Assembly (NCBI GenBank): GCA_030536555.1
Contig: JAUNPU010000014.1
Span: forward strand, 29,484-93,483
Direction: 5' to 3'
DNA: 64,000 bases
Source of the DNA: Eubacteriales bacterium
Lineage (GTDB): Bacteria > Bacillota > Clostridia > Lachnospirales > Lachnospiraceae
Below, in pieces: positions 53,668-61,815 of the stretch. Below the pieces are notes generated by a model, which was given only the letters and a program-made list of their open reading frames with translations, searched no databases and was not told the DNA's origin. The translations under genes and the position numbers were made by a program. The stretch's first letter is position 1. Every line of letters starts with the position of its first letter.

Positions 53668-53906
53668 ACATGCGCACAAATCACATTCAACTGCAAAATA
53701 TCTGCCTCTGCGGCACATGATTTTGCCCCGTCAATCTGTGATCTCTATACAAAAACAGGAGTGAGGATGAAATAACATTCTTGCAAATCAGGCATAACAA
53801 AATCAGCCGGTGCATATCATACAGCGCCGCCATAAAACTCTGTTATACAGTTACTTTTGCAAAATTGTTATCTCATCCTTTCACCCCTTCCATTTCATCT
53901 GCGTAT

Positions 53907-53935
53907 AGGATAGCACAGGAATACACATTTGTCTA
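53907..53935 (-). promoter_or_regulatory. Promoter candidate of the ABC-F gene
   Basis: Minus-strand TAGACA (53930-53935), 17-bp spacer, TATCCT (53907-53912). It would give a leader of about 330 nt before the ABC-F start. The rest of the 367-bp gap is AT-rich and without a supported gene. Confidence 0.6.
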
Positions 53936-53940
53936 TAGCA

Positions 53941-54861
53941 TTATTTCTCCCGAATCCCATACTCCTGATACAGTTTTCTGCGAACCTCACTGTCCCTTGC
54001 TGCTTCCAGCAGCTCTGCACTTCGATGATCGGAAAGCAGCCGTTCTGTCAGCAAAGCATAATCCCGTTCTGCCTCTTCTCTGCCCTCTTCCCGCGCATCC
54101 CTTATATCCAGTTTTCGCTGTTTCTTAGCATCATACTCTGTCAGCAACACCTTCGTCACCTCATTTCTGTTCTTCAACAGGAATTCCCGTAGGATATCGT
54201 GATCAATACAGTACACGCATGCCGCATCTACCGCTTCTGCCAGCTCCATCCCCTGATTCTGATAGCTTCGAACCAGATCAATCAACGTCGCATACCCGGC
54301 CAGTGTGCTGCACTGCTCCATCAATTCCTGATTATGCCCCTTATTAATATTATAAATAACCGCAACAAACTCAAGACATCCATCTTTCTCTTCAAAAGAT
54401 TCTGACAATCTGCATTCCTCACGATCCGGTCTCTCTTCTGTGCCATTGTAAAATACGATATACTTGGGTGTTGGCAGCATGATCCGTTTTCTGCCATACA
54501 GGTTATACTGATGTTCCGCAATATACGCCTGATAAATGGCAACCAGATACATCAGCCCTCGGATCGGTAAATTAGGACAGAATGTTGACTGCTGCTCATA
54601 CAGATTGAGATAACTTCCAATGATAAAGGAGCAGTCATTTTTCATGCCCATATACACCACATCATCAATCGTCGTGATAATCAAATCATTCGGGTCTTTA
54701 TAATCGGTGCCGTTTAATCCATTATAAAGCTGCAAAAGTGCACGCCGGTCATGAAACAGCTTTACAAAAAGCCTGTCCTTATAGTTCCGCCTCGCCCAGA
54801 AATACCTCAGTCGATACTTCATCTTACCAGAAAGCAACTGTCGTTGAATGTTTTTCTTCAT
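53941..54861 (-). CDS. Rpn/PD-(D/E)XK-family nuclease-like protein
   Basis: A 306-aa protein resembling the Rpn/transposase-like family common in Lachnospiraceae: DRLFVKLFHDRRALLQLYNGLNGTDY at the start, then TIDDVVYMGMKNDCSFIIGSYLNLYEQQS, where the Asp, Glu and Gln fit a PD-(D/E)XK nuclease core, then PTPKYIVFYNG. The C-terminal third is helical and charged (AREEGREEAERDYALLTERL), as is typical. There is no transposase partner or flanking repeat. ATG 54861 has GGGAGG seven bases upstream. Role unknown; often multi-copy. Confidence 0.75.
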   Translation of the reverse strand: MKKNIQRQLLSGKMKYRLRYFWARRNYKDRLFVKLFHDRRALLQLYNGLNGTDYKDPNDLIITTIDDVVYMGMKNDCSFIIGSYLNLYEQQSTFCPNLPIRGLMYLVAIYQAYIAEHQYNLYGRKRIMLPTPKYIVFYNGTEERPDREECRLSESFEEKDGCLEFVAVIYNINKGHNQELMEQCSTLAGYATLIDLVRSYQNQGMELAEAVDAACVYCIDHDILREFLLKNRNEVTKVLLTEYDAKKQRKLDIRDAREEGREEAERDYALLTERLLSDHRSAELLEAARDSEVRRKLYQEYGIREK

Positions 54862-55025
54862 GTAACTACCTCCCATTATAAATGAAAAAAAAGATGAAAA
54901 CAAGATTTATAAAGAATTTCAGACTTTGCGGGAGTGAATTTCCCGCGAAGCTTATTTAAAGTATAACCCGTACCTGTGTGATTGTCAATGCTGTTTTTGA
55001 AATAAATGTCACCTGGTTCTTACTG

Positions 55026-55061
55026 TCCTGCCTCATACATTGATACCAATGTATGAGACAG
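55026..55061. repeat. Strong inverted repeat behind the flavoprotein gene
   Basis: CTCATACATTG/CAATGTATGAG arms (55032-55042, 55047-55057) with a 4-nt loop, 40 bp after the flavoprotein stop in a 235-bp AT-rich gap. It lacks a T-run on either side; function not evident. Confidence 0.6.
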
Positions 55062-55096
55062 AACAAACTATCTTTAATCTCTGTTAAAAGCTGCTT

Positions 55097-55723
55097 TTAC
55101 CGGATAAAGCTGGTCTTCACCTTCGCCTCCGGCACCGGAATCTGGATTCCCGCCGCCTTGCCTGCCTCGATGCACTTAATCATCCATGCCATATTCTGAC
55201 CGATTCCGCGCATGATCTGCAGTCCTTCCAGGTCCTGCTTCACTTCCTCCGGCTTATTGCCGTGTACCATATTCCAATAACTGGATGCCACCACCGGCAT
55301 ATTGCTGATGGTAAAATATTTGTTCAACACATCTAAGGAAGCCGTTGTTCCTGCACGTCTCGCAGAAGCCACCGCTGCCCCCGGCTTAAATACAAATGCC
55401 GACTTGCCGCAGTAGAAAGCGCGGTCCAAAAAAGCCAGCACCCGTCCGCTTGGATGTGCATAGTAGACCGGTGTTCCGAATACAAATCCATCTGCTTCTT
55501 TTGCCTTTGCCACAAATTCATTGACCTTATCGTCCTCGAATACGCAGTGTCCCAGCTTTCCGCAGCTGCCGCAGCCGATACAGTCACGGATTGCCTCCTG
55601 TCCCAGCTGAAAGATCTCGGTCTCCACGCCTTCTTTTTCCAGAGCTGCTGCCACCTCGCTCAGTGCCGTAAAGGTACAGCCGTGTTCGTTGCAGCTGCCA
55701 TTTAATAATAATACTTTTGCCAT
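55097..55723 (-). CDS. Iron-sulfur flavoprotein-type NAD(P)H-dependent FMN reductase
   Basis: A 208-aa flavodoxin-fold protein. LLLNGSCNEHGCTFTAL near the start binds FMN phosphate, and the compact cysteine motif CIGCGSCGKLGHC (Cx2Cx2Cx5C, about 48-60) is that of iron-sulfur flavoproteins of anaerobes. FGTPVYYAHPSG and ARRAGTT follow. Electron carrier for oxygen or small-molecule reduction is the usual idea for the family. It begins 16 bp after the folD stop on the same strand, so it may be co-expressed with folate enzymes. Confidence 0.88.
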   Translation of the reverse strand: MAKVLLLNGSCNEHGCTFTALSEVAAALEKEGVETEIFQLGQEAIRDCIGCGSCGKLGHCVFEDDKVNEFVAKAKEADGFVFGTPVYYAHPSGRVLAFLDRAFYCGKSAFVFKPGAAVASARRAGTTASLDVLNKYFTISNMPVVASSYWNMVHGNKPEEVKQDLEGLQIMRGIGQNMAWMIKCIEAGKAAGIQIPVPEAKVKTSFIR

Positions 55724-55739
55724 TTTTCTCTCTCCTTTT

Positions 55740-56576
55740 TTATCTTTTTCCTCCGACGGCTCTTACCAGATGCTTCGCCAGCACTGCAGTGGTCACTGCG
55801 CCGACGCCGCCCGGAACCGGAGTCGCCATGGATGCCGTCTCCTGAATGGTCTCATAATCCACATCTCCGCAGAGCTTTCCGTTCTCATCCACATTGATTC
55901 CCACATCGATGACCACAGCGTCCTGCCCTACATACTCCCGATTCAGCATCTTCGCCCGCCCGGCTGCCGCCACCAGAATCTCTGCATTCCGGCAGGTTCC
56001 CTTTAAGTCTCTGGTCCGGGTGTGACAGATGGTCACGGTCGCATTCTCCTTCACCATCAGCATCGCCAGCGGCTTTCCTACTACCATGCTGCGCCCTACG
56101 ATGGTGACCCGCTTTCCTTCAATCGGAATCTCATTCGCCTTCAGAACCTCAATCACCGCTTCAGCCGTACAGGGCGCAAATCCCGTGCTGTCCCCTGCAA
56201 ATACCTTCGCAATATTGACCGGAGATATTCCATCCAGGTCCTTCGCCGGGTCAATCATCTGCTCAATATCCTTCTCACAGATCTGCTTCGGAAGCGGGCG
56301 AAGCAGCAGGATTCCCGTCACATCCGGGTCCTCGTTGATTTCTGTAAATGCCGCCTTGAACGCCTCATCACTGATGTCCGCCGGGTACACATAGGATTGC
56401 ACCCGCAGCCCGAAGTTCTCCATTTTCTTTGTGGCACCGCGCTCGTAGGACATATCATCCGGATTCTCTCCAACGCGGATAATCGCCAGCTTCGGAACAG
56501 CGGTTATCTGCCCCAGCGCCTCCTCCACCTGTCCTCGAATCTTTGCGGATACCTCCGCACCTTTTAATGTAATCAT
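55740..56576 (-). CDS. folD: Methylenetetrahydrofolate dehydrogenase (FolD family), cyclohydrolase residues lost
   Basis: A 278-aa FolD: KDLDGISPVN (Asp of the folate site), VTIVGRSMVVGKPLAMLM (dinucleotide-binding) and TPVPGGVGAVTTAVL. Aligned without gaps to E. coli FolD from VGENP onward, Tyr44 matches Tyr50, but the catalytic Lys54 is Ala48, and Gln98 in the VQLPLP motif is Leu in ILLLRPLP. Both are needed for the cyclohydrolase step in bifunctional FolD, so this enzyme probably only dehydrogenates. The adjacent FchA can supply the other activity. Confidence 0.94.
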   Translation of the reverse strand: MITLKGAEVSAKIRGQVEEALGQITAVPKLAIIRVGENPDDMSYERGATKKMENFGLRVQSYVYPADISDEAFKAAFTEINEDPDVTGILLLRPLPKQICEKDIEQMIDPAKDLDGISPVNIAKVFAGDSTGFAPCTAEAVIEVLKANEIPIEGKRVTIVGRSMVVGKPLAMLMVKENATVTICHTRTRDLKGTCRNAEILVAAAGRAKMLNREYVGQDAVVIDVGINVDENGKLCGDVDYETIQETASMATPVPGGVGAVTTAVLAKHLVRAVGGKR

Positions 56577-56657
56577 ACGCTCTCCTCTCTGTCATACCCT
56601 GCTGTCTGATTCTTCACCTGCCGGTCTGCACAAGCTGCCCTTCTCCTATCTCAGCTT

Positions 56658-57284
56658 TCACCGCAGCTTCTCCAGCACCCCGTCGTAGATCCGGTCCGCC
56701 TGCTCCATGCCTTCTGTCAGCAGCCGGTTCGCCTTCTCATTCAGCTCCTCAGCCTTCTCCCGGTTCTTCATGGATTTGGTATTGATATACACGTTCATCA
56801 CCGCACCGGTCAGTGCGGCTCTGGCAAACTGCGCTGCCACGCCTGCGTCAGACACCGCCATCCGGCTGCCCTTCTGCGCCAGAAGTTCCACCACATCCAG
56901 CACCGCAGATGCCCGCTCCATAATCTTAAGCGGCACAATGCTGGCATCCAGAAGCCGCACTTCCATGACCTGCTCCTTCTCCGCCCTCTGCTCTTCGGTG
57001 TCGGTCGGCATGCCGTAAGCCGCCGCCAACGGTGCAAATACCTCCGCGTCCTTGTCAGCCAGCGCCATCAACTCCATCTGAAGAATATTCAGCGCAAAGA
57101 GACTCTGATGCATCTCATCCTGCACATTTGCATATCGCTTCTTGCCCACAGTCAGGTTCGCTACCATCTGTCCCAGAGCTGCAGCCAGCGCCCCGCCCAG
57201 TGCAGACGCTCCGCCGCCCCCCGGTACCGGCGCCTTCGATGCCAATGCATCCACCCAATCGCCCAGATCCTGTCTCTCTATCAT
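56658..57284 (-). CDS. fchA: Methenyltetrahydrofolate cyclohydrolase / formimino-THF cyclodeaminase (FchA)
   Basis: A 208-aa all-helical FTCD_C-family enzyme: DALASKAPVPGGGGASALGGALAAALGQMVANLTVGKK at the N-terminus is the family signature, with the helical core to residue 208. FchA converts methenyl-THF to formyl-THF, or formimino-THF to methenyl-THF. It lies 81 bp upstream of the modified folD. ATG 57284 is chosen over TTG 57287; AAGGAG lies upstream of both. A possible promoter (TTTTCA, 17 bp, TATACT) lies at 57321-57349. Confidence 0.92.
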   Translation of the reverse strand: MIERQDLGDWVDALASKAPVPGGGGASALGGALAAALGQMVANLTVGKKRYANVQDEMHQSLFALNILQMELMALADKDAEVFAPLAAAYGMPTDTEEQRAEKEQVMEVRLLDASIVPLKIMERASAVLDVVELLAQKGSRMAVSDAGVAAQFARAALTGAVMNVYINTKSMKNREKAEELNEKANRLLTEGMEQADRIYDGVLEKLR

Positions 57285-57359
57285 CAATATCAGTCTCCTT
57301 TGTCATGTATTATGTGTAAAAGTATACCACAGGCGGTTCTGTTTGAAAAGACATGCGGG

Positions 57360-57624
57360 TTTGGACAATAAATGGCGAAATCCTTAAAAATTATCCAAAA
57401 CCGTGGGGAAAATCCTGATTTACGACTGAAAACGAGGCTGTTTGGACAATTTAAGCCGACTTTCGCAGGAAATTGTCCAAAAATCTGGGGATTTTGGATA
57501 ATTAAAGACCTAATTTGAAGAAAATTGTCCAAAAACGTTTTATGTCAACTATTTTGATCGGAATTCTCAAGTAAGGACAGGAACTTTGGACAATTTTTTG
57601 ATATTTCCTTATTTATTATCCAAA
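57360..57624. repeat. Hairpin array B: four 40-41 bp TTTGGAYAAT modules
   Basis: The 505-bp gap between fchA and mscL holds four modules, each opening TTTGGAYAAT and closing with its complement: 57360-57399 (40), 57441-57481 (41), 57493-57533 (41), 57585-57624 (40). A GTTGACATAAA box in minus sense lies between modules 3 and 4. Read on the minus strand, module order matches array A at 44136 with one extra module. Confidence 0.88.
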
Positions 57625-57646
57625 CAAGAGCGTATCATTTCCAGCA

Positions 57647-57702
57647 GGAACAACAGTTTACAACTCCATCTATCGGAACAACCACAGTTCTCAACTCCAT
57701 CT
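57647..57702 (+). repeat. Imperfect direct repeat upstream of mscL
   Basis: Two copies of a 25-28 bp unit, GGAACAAC...AGTT...CAACTCCATCT (57647-57671, 57675-57702), directly before the mscL -35 box. Confidence 0.6.
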
Positions 57703-57730
57703 TGACAACAACATCTGCCACATTTATACT
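57702..57730 (+). promoter_or_regulatory. mscL promoter
   Basis: Consensus TTGACA (57702-57707), 17-bp spacer, TATACT (57725-57730), about 55 bp before the mscL ribosome site. Confidence 0.88.
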
Positions 57731-57792
57731 TGTTTCATCGGGACATTTTTGAAAATACCGAAATGTTCCAAACTACATAAAGGAGGATTTCC

Positions 57793-58254
57793 ATGAAAAA
57801 GCTTTTAAAGGAATTTGAAGAGTTTGCATTGAAGGGCAACATGATTGACCTGGCAGTCGGCGTTATCATCGGCGGCGCGTTCAACGGTCTGGTTAAGTCT
57901 CTGGTTGAGAATCTGGTTATGCCGGCGCTCAGTCTGGTTACAGGCAAGATTGACTTCACCAACAAGTTTATCGCCCTGAACGGTGAGCACTACGCGACTC
58001 TGGCTGAGGCTAAGGAAGTCACTGCCGTTATCGGTTACGGTCAGTTTCTGACGGAATTGATCAACTTTGTCATCATGGCATTTGTGGTGTTCCTGGTGAT
58101 TCGCCAGCTGAATAAGATGTACAAGAAACCGGCTCCGGCACCTGCTGATCCTCATGAGAAGGTCTGCCCGTTCTGTAAGACCAAGATTGATCTGGACGCT
58201 ACCCGCTGCCCGCATTGTACTTCCATTTTGACGGAGGACGCTGCTGCAAAGTAG
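57793..58254 (+). CDS. mscL: Large-conductance mechanosensitive channel with C-terminal zinc ribbon
   Basis: A 153-aa MscL: KEFEEFALKGNMIDLAVGVIIGGAFN covers the N-terminal helix and gate of TM1, then a periplasmic-type loop and TM2 (LINFVIMAFVVFLVIRQL, about 96-113). After a Pro/Ala linker comes a zinc-ribbon tail, CPFC and CPHC (about 129-145), instead of the usual helical bundle end. It relieves osmotic downshock. AGGAGG lies before the ATG; strong terminator downstream. Confidence 0.95.
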   Translation: MKKLLKEFEEFALKGNMIDLAVGVIIGGAFNGLVKSLVENLVMPALSLVTGKIDFTNKFIALNGEHYATLAEAKEVTAVIGYGQFLTELINFVIMAFVVFLVIRQLNKMYKKPAPAPADPHEKVCPFCKTKIDLDATRCPHCTSILTEDAAAK

Positions 58255-58282
58255 GGATTGGTCCGCAAACCATATATAGCTT

Positions 58283-58309
58283 AAAACCGGGGCGCTGCCC
58301 CGGTTTTTT
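58283..58309 (+). terminator. mscL terminator
   Basis: AACCGGGGC/GCCCCGGTT stem with a 3-nt loop and T6; A4 on the other side gives partial use by the convergent argD transcript. Confidence 0.93.
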
Positions 58310-58346
58310 GTCTTCATTTTGATCGTTTCTGTTCAAGCTGCATCTC

Positions 58347-59564
58347 CTACGCCTCTCGAATCCCCTCCAGCACCGCCGCGATCGCTTTCTCCAGCCGCAG
58401 ACACATCTCATCCACATCGCTCTTCTCGATCACAAGCGGGGGCACGAACCGGATGATATTGGAGCCGGCGCTGATCAGTACCAGCTTCTCCTCCAGCAGC
58501 GCATGCTTCACCAGCGGTCCCACCGGGCAGGTGAATTCCAGGCCCTGAATCAGCCCCTTGCCCCGGTGATCTGCGATCACCGGATGGTTCTGTGCCAGCT
58601 CATCCAGCTTTTTCCACAGGTAGGAGCCGATTTCCTGCACATGCTCCACAATCTTCTTCTCCTCAAACAGGTCCAGCACCTTGGCTGCCGCCGCGCATAC
58701 CAGCGGATTGCCGCCGTAGGTGGTGCCGTGGTCGCCGGGAACCATGGCTGTGGCGGCTTTTCCGCTTGCAAGAAATGCACCGATCGGCACACCGTTGCCC
58801 AGAGCCTTCGCCACTGTCATCACATCCGGCTTCACGCCGTTATATGCCTGCCATGCAAACATGGCTCCGCTGCGTCCCATGCCGCACTGGATCTCATCCA
58901 GCATCAGCAGCGCGTCATGCTCATCGCACAGGGCGCGGACGCCTGTCAGGAACTCCTCCGTAGCCGGATAGATGCCGCCCTCGCCCTGGATAGTCTCCAT
59001 CAGCACTGCACAGGTCTTCTCATTGAATAATGCTTTCACGCTGTCCAGATCATTGAAGGTGGCAAATTTGATATTGGGGATCAGAGGTGCAAATGGCTCC
59101 TGATAGTGGTCATTTCCGGTTACGGACAACGCACCCAGGCTTCTTCCGTGGAAGGAATGCTTCATGGCGATGATCTCATAGTCCGGTGCCATCCCCTTGT
59201 TGTATGCATAGCGCTTGGCAATCTTCAGCGCACCTTCCACCGCCTCTGTTCCGCTGTTGGTGAAGAACACCTTCTCCATCTGTGCTGCCTTCAAAAGCTT
59301 CTCTCCTGCCTCGACCGCCGGTTCATTGTAGAACAGATTGGAGATATGTGTGAGCTTATCCACCTGCTCCTTGACTGCATCCTTGAATTCCCTGCAGCCA
59401 TATCCCAGTCCCATGACGGCGATTCCGGCGCCAAAGTCCAGATACTCCTGTCCGTCCATGTCGTAGAGACTGACTCCGTCCCCGTAGCTGAACGCTACCG
59501 GAAAACGGTTATAGGTTTTATACAATACGTGCTCGGCACGATTCATAATCTGCTGATTTTCCAT
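58347..59564 (-). CDS. argD: Acetylornithine aminotransferase
   Basis: A 405-aa class III PLP aminotransferase making N-acetylornithine. FTNSGTEAVEGALKIAKRY, SFHGRSLGALSVTG, LMLDEIQCGMGRSG and the PLP lysine in VAKALGNGVPIGAF are in order. Last gene of the argC-GNAT-argJ-argB-argD operon. Close relatives such as succinylornithine or GABA aminotransferase are less likely because of the operon context. Confidence 0.95.
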   Translation of the reverse strand: MENQQIMNRAEHVLYKTYNRFPVAFSYGDGVSLYDMDGQEYLDFGAGIAVMGLGYGCREFKDAVKEQVDKLTHISNLFYNEPAVEAGEKLLKAAQMEKVFFTNSGTEAVEGALKIAKRYAYNKGMAPDYEIIAMKHSFHGRSLGALSVTGNDHYQEPFAPLIPNIKFATFNDLDSVKALFNEKTCAVLMETIQGEGGIYPATEEFLTGVRALCDEHDALLMLDEIQCGMGRSGAMFAWQAYNGVKPDVMTVAKALGNGVPIGAFLASGKAATAMVPGDHGTTYGGNPLVCAAAAKVLDLFEEKKIVEHVQEIGSYLWKKLDELAQNHPVIADHRGKGLIQGLEFTCPVGPLVKHALLEEKLVLISAGSNIIRFVPPLVIEKSDVDEMCLRLEKAIAAVLEGIREA

Positions 59565-59613
59565 CCTGTTATTCTCCTGTCATTATTGGACTGACTATGC
59601 AGCCGACATCATT

Positions 59614-60480
59614 TTACTTCGTAATCACCGTTCCCACACCGCTGTTGGTGAAGAACTCCAGCAGCAGACAGTGGGGAATGCGGCCGTCCAGAATATGTAC
59701 CCGGGATACTCCGTTTTCAATGGCATTGATGCAGTTCTGCAGCTTCGGCAGCATACCGCCGCCCAGCATGCCGCTTCCCACGAACTGCTGTGCCTCCCCG
59801 ATGGTCATCTCGGAGATCAGAGAGCTCTTGTCCTCAAAATCCCGGTACAGACCTTCCACATCCGTCAGAAATGCCAGCTTTTCCGCGCTGACCGCCCGGG
59901 CGATGGCACAGGCCGCGTCATCGGCGTTGACATTGTAGCTTAAGTAGTTGTCGTCATATCCGATCGGGCAGATGATCGGCAGGAAATCCTTCTCCAGAAG
60001 ATCATAGATGATCTCCGGATTCACTTCCCGGATATCGCCCACAAAGCCGATGTCCTCACCGCCTGCGTACTTCTTGTCACACTTGAGCATCATGCCGTCC
60101 TTGCCGCTGATGCCCACGGCCTTGATGCCCAGCTCATTGACCATCTGCACCAGGCTCTTGTTGACCTTGTTCAGCACCATCTCGGCAATCTCCATGGTCG
60201 CCTCGTCCGTCACCCTCAGACCGTTGACAAACCGCGGCTCCATGCCGGTCTTGTTGACCCACTTGCTGATCTCCTTGCCGCCGCCGTGGACGATAATCGG
60301 CTTGAAGCCTACCAGCTTTAACAGTACCACATCCTGAATCACATGGCGCTTCAGCTCCTCATCCACCATGGCGCTGCCGCCGTATTTTACTACTATGATC
60401 TTGCGGTTGAACCGCTGAATATAGGGAAGTGCCTCGATCAGCACCTCCGCCTTCTGCATCACGTCAATCTGTACGCTCAT
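59614..60480 (-). CDS. argB: N-acetylglutamate kinase
   Basis: A 288-aa amino-acid kinase: [16 protein letters not shown] (start of the nucleotide site), [42 protein letters not shown] and [17 protein letters not shown]. An N-terminal helix ([18 protein letters not shown]) is that of arginine-inhibited hexameric forms. ATG 60480 has AGGAG eight bases upstream. Feedback inhibition by arginine is inferred from the helix. Confidence 0.95.
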   Translation of the reverse strand: MSVQIDVMQKAEVLIEALPYIQRFNRKIIVVKYGGSAMVDEELKRHVIQDVVLLKLVGFKPIIVHGGGKEISKWVNKTGMEPRFVNGLRVTDEATMEIAEMVLNKVNKSLVQMVNELGIKAVGISGKDGMMLKCDKKYAGGEDIGFVGDIREVNPEIIYDLLEKDFLPIICPIGYDDNYLSYNVNADDAACAIARAVSAEKLAFLTDVEGLYRDFEDKSSLISEMTIGEAQQFVGSGMLGGGMLPKLQNCINAIENGVSRVHILDGRIPHCLLLEFFTNSGVGTVITK

Positions 60481-60577
60481 CACTGTCTCTCCTCTTAGTT
60501 TACCATAAGTTCCGGCTGCCTTGCTGCGCCTTCATCCGCCTGCTCTGCAGCCTTTTCCGGTCATCTGATATCCGGCT

Positions 60578-61801
60578 TTATGACCGGTAGTCCGCATTGA
60601 TTTTCACATAATCGAAGGTTAAGTCACAGCCCCATGCCGTTGCCGCCGCATCGCCCATTTTCACATCTGCGATAGCTGTCACCTCCGGCTCGGAAAGGAT
60701 CTTCGTAGCCTCCTCCTCGCTGTAGTCAAGCGCCACGCCGTCCTTGATGATCTGCAGCTTGCCTGCCGCACTCTCAAAGAACAGGTCCACCTGCTCCGGG
60801 TCGAACTGTGCACCGGAATATCCCATGGCACAGAGGATTCGTCCCCAGTTGGCATCGTGACCGAAGATTGCCGCCTTGGTCAGACTGGAGGTGATGATGG
60901 ATTTTGACAGAGTCACTGCCTGCGCCTTGGACTCCGCACCGATGACCTTCACCTCAAACAGTGCGGTACAGCCCTCGCCGTCTCCTGCCATCTTCTTCGC
61001 CAGGGTCTCATTGATGTAGTTGAGCGCCTTGCAGAAGGTCTGATAGTCTTCATTTTTCTCGGTGATCTCCGCATTGCCTGCCATGCCGTTGGCAAGAAGC
61101 AGCACCGTGTCATTGGTGGAGGTGTCCCCGTCCACGGAAATCATATTGTAGGTATCCTTGATATCCTCGCTGAGGGCTTCCTGCAAAAGCTCTTTAGAGA
61201 TTGCCAGGTCCGTGGTCACGAATGCCAGCATGGTGCACATGTTTGGGTGAATCATGCCGGAGCCCTTGCACATGCCGCCGACGGTGACGGTCTTTCCGCC
61301 GATCTCCACCTGAACGGCGACCTCCTTCTTCTTCGTGTCCGTGGTCATGATCGCCTTTGCCGCCTCGGTGCCGTCCTCCAGACTGCCTCCCAGCTGCGGA
61401 GCCATCGCCTGGATGCCTGCACACAGCTTATCCATGGGAAGCTGCATCCCGATGACGCCGGTGGATGCCACCAGCACCGCCTCCTCCGGTACCTTAAGAG
61501 CCGCTGCCGCTGCCTTTGCCGTGTCACTGCAGTAGCCAAGCCCCTCGGCGCCGGTACATGCATTGGCGATTCCGGCATTGATCACCACCGCCTGCGCAAA
61601 TGCAGAATGCTTCACGATCTGCTGATCCCACTTGACCGGAGCCGCCTTCACAATATTGGTGGTAAAGGTTCCTGCCGCCATACATGGCTTCTCGCTGTAG
61701 ATCATCGCCATGTCCTTCCGGTTCTTATACTTGATTCCTGCTGCCGTTGATGCTGCCTGAAATCCCATTGCCGCGGTTACACCGCCTTCGATCATTTTCA
61801 T
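60578..61801 (-). CDS. argJ: Bifunctional ornithine acetyltransferase / N-acetylglutamate synthase
   Basis: A 407-aa ArgJ that recycles the acetyl group from acetylornithine to glutamate. It is a self-cleaving proenzyme; the conserved KGSGMIHPNMCTMLAF segment (about 187) carries the Thr at which it cuts. GVTAAMGFQAAS starts the alpha part, and the FGHDANWGRILCAMGYSG and VDLFFE segments are in the beta part. AGGAGG ten bases before the ATG. Located between the GNAT gene and argB. Confidence 0.95.
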   Translation of the reverse strand: MKMIEGGVTAAMGFQAASTAAGIKYKNRKDMAMIYSEKPCMAAGTFTTNIVKAAPVKWDQQIVKHSAFAQAVVINAGIANACTGAEGLGYCSDTAKAAAAALKVPEEAVLVASTGVIGMQLPMDKLCAGIQAMAPQLGGSLEDGTEAAKAIMTTDTKKKEVAVQVEIGGKTVTVGGMCKGSGMIHPNMCTMLAFVTTDLAISKELLQEALSEDIKDTYNMISVDGDTSTNDTVLLLANGMAGNAEITEKNEDYQTFCKALNYINETLAKKMAGDGEGCTALFEVKVIGAESKAQAVTLSKSIITSSLTKAAIFGHDANWGRILCAMGYSGAQFDPEQVDLFFESAAGKLQIIKDGVALDYSEEEATKILSEPEVTAIADVKMGDAAATAWGCDLTFDYVKINADYRS

Positions 61802-61815
61802 AACTTGCTGTCCTC

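Noticed and set aside
53533..53718. A 61-codon frame overlapping the ABC-F start as a resistance leader peptide
   Set aside because: It runs through the attenuator and into the ABC-F gene in another frame without a good ribosome site; a leader peptide, if any, is more likely the shorter frame upstream.
53941..54861. The Rpn-like gene as a transposon
   Set aside because: No terminal inverted repeats, target duplication or second transposase gene are visible; the protein is a nuclease-like family often found as single genes.
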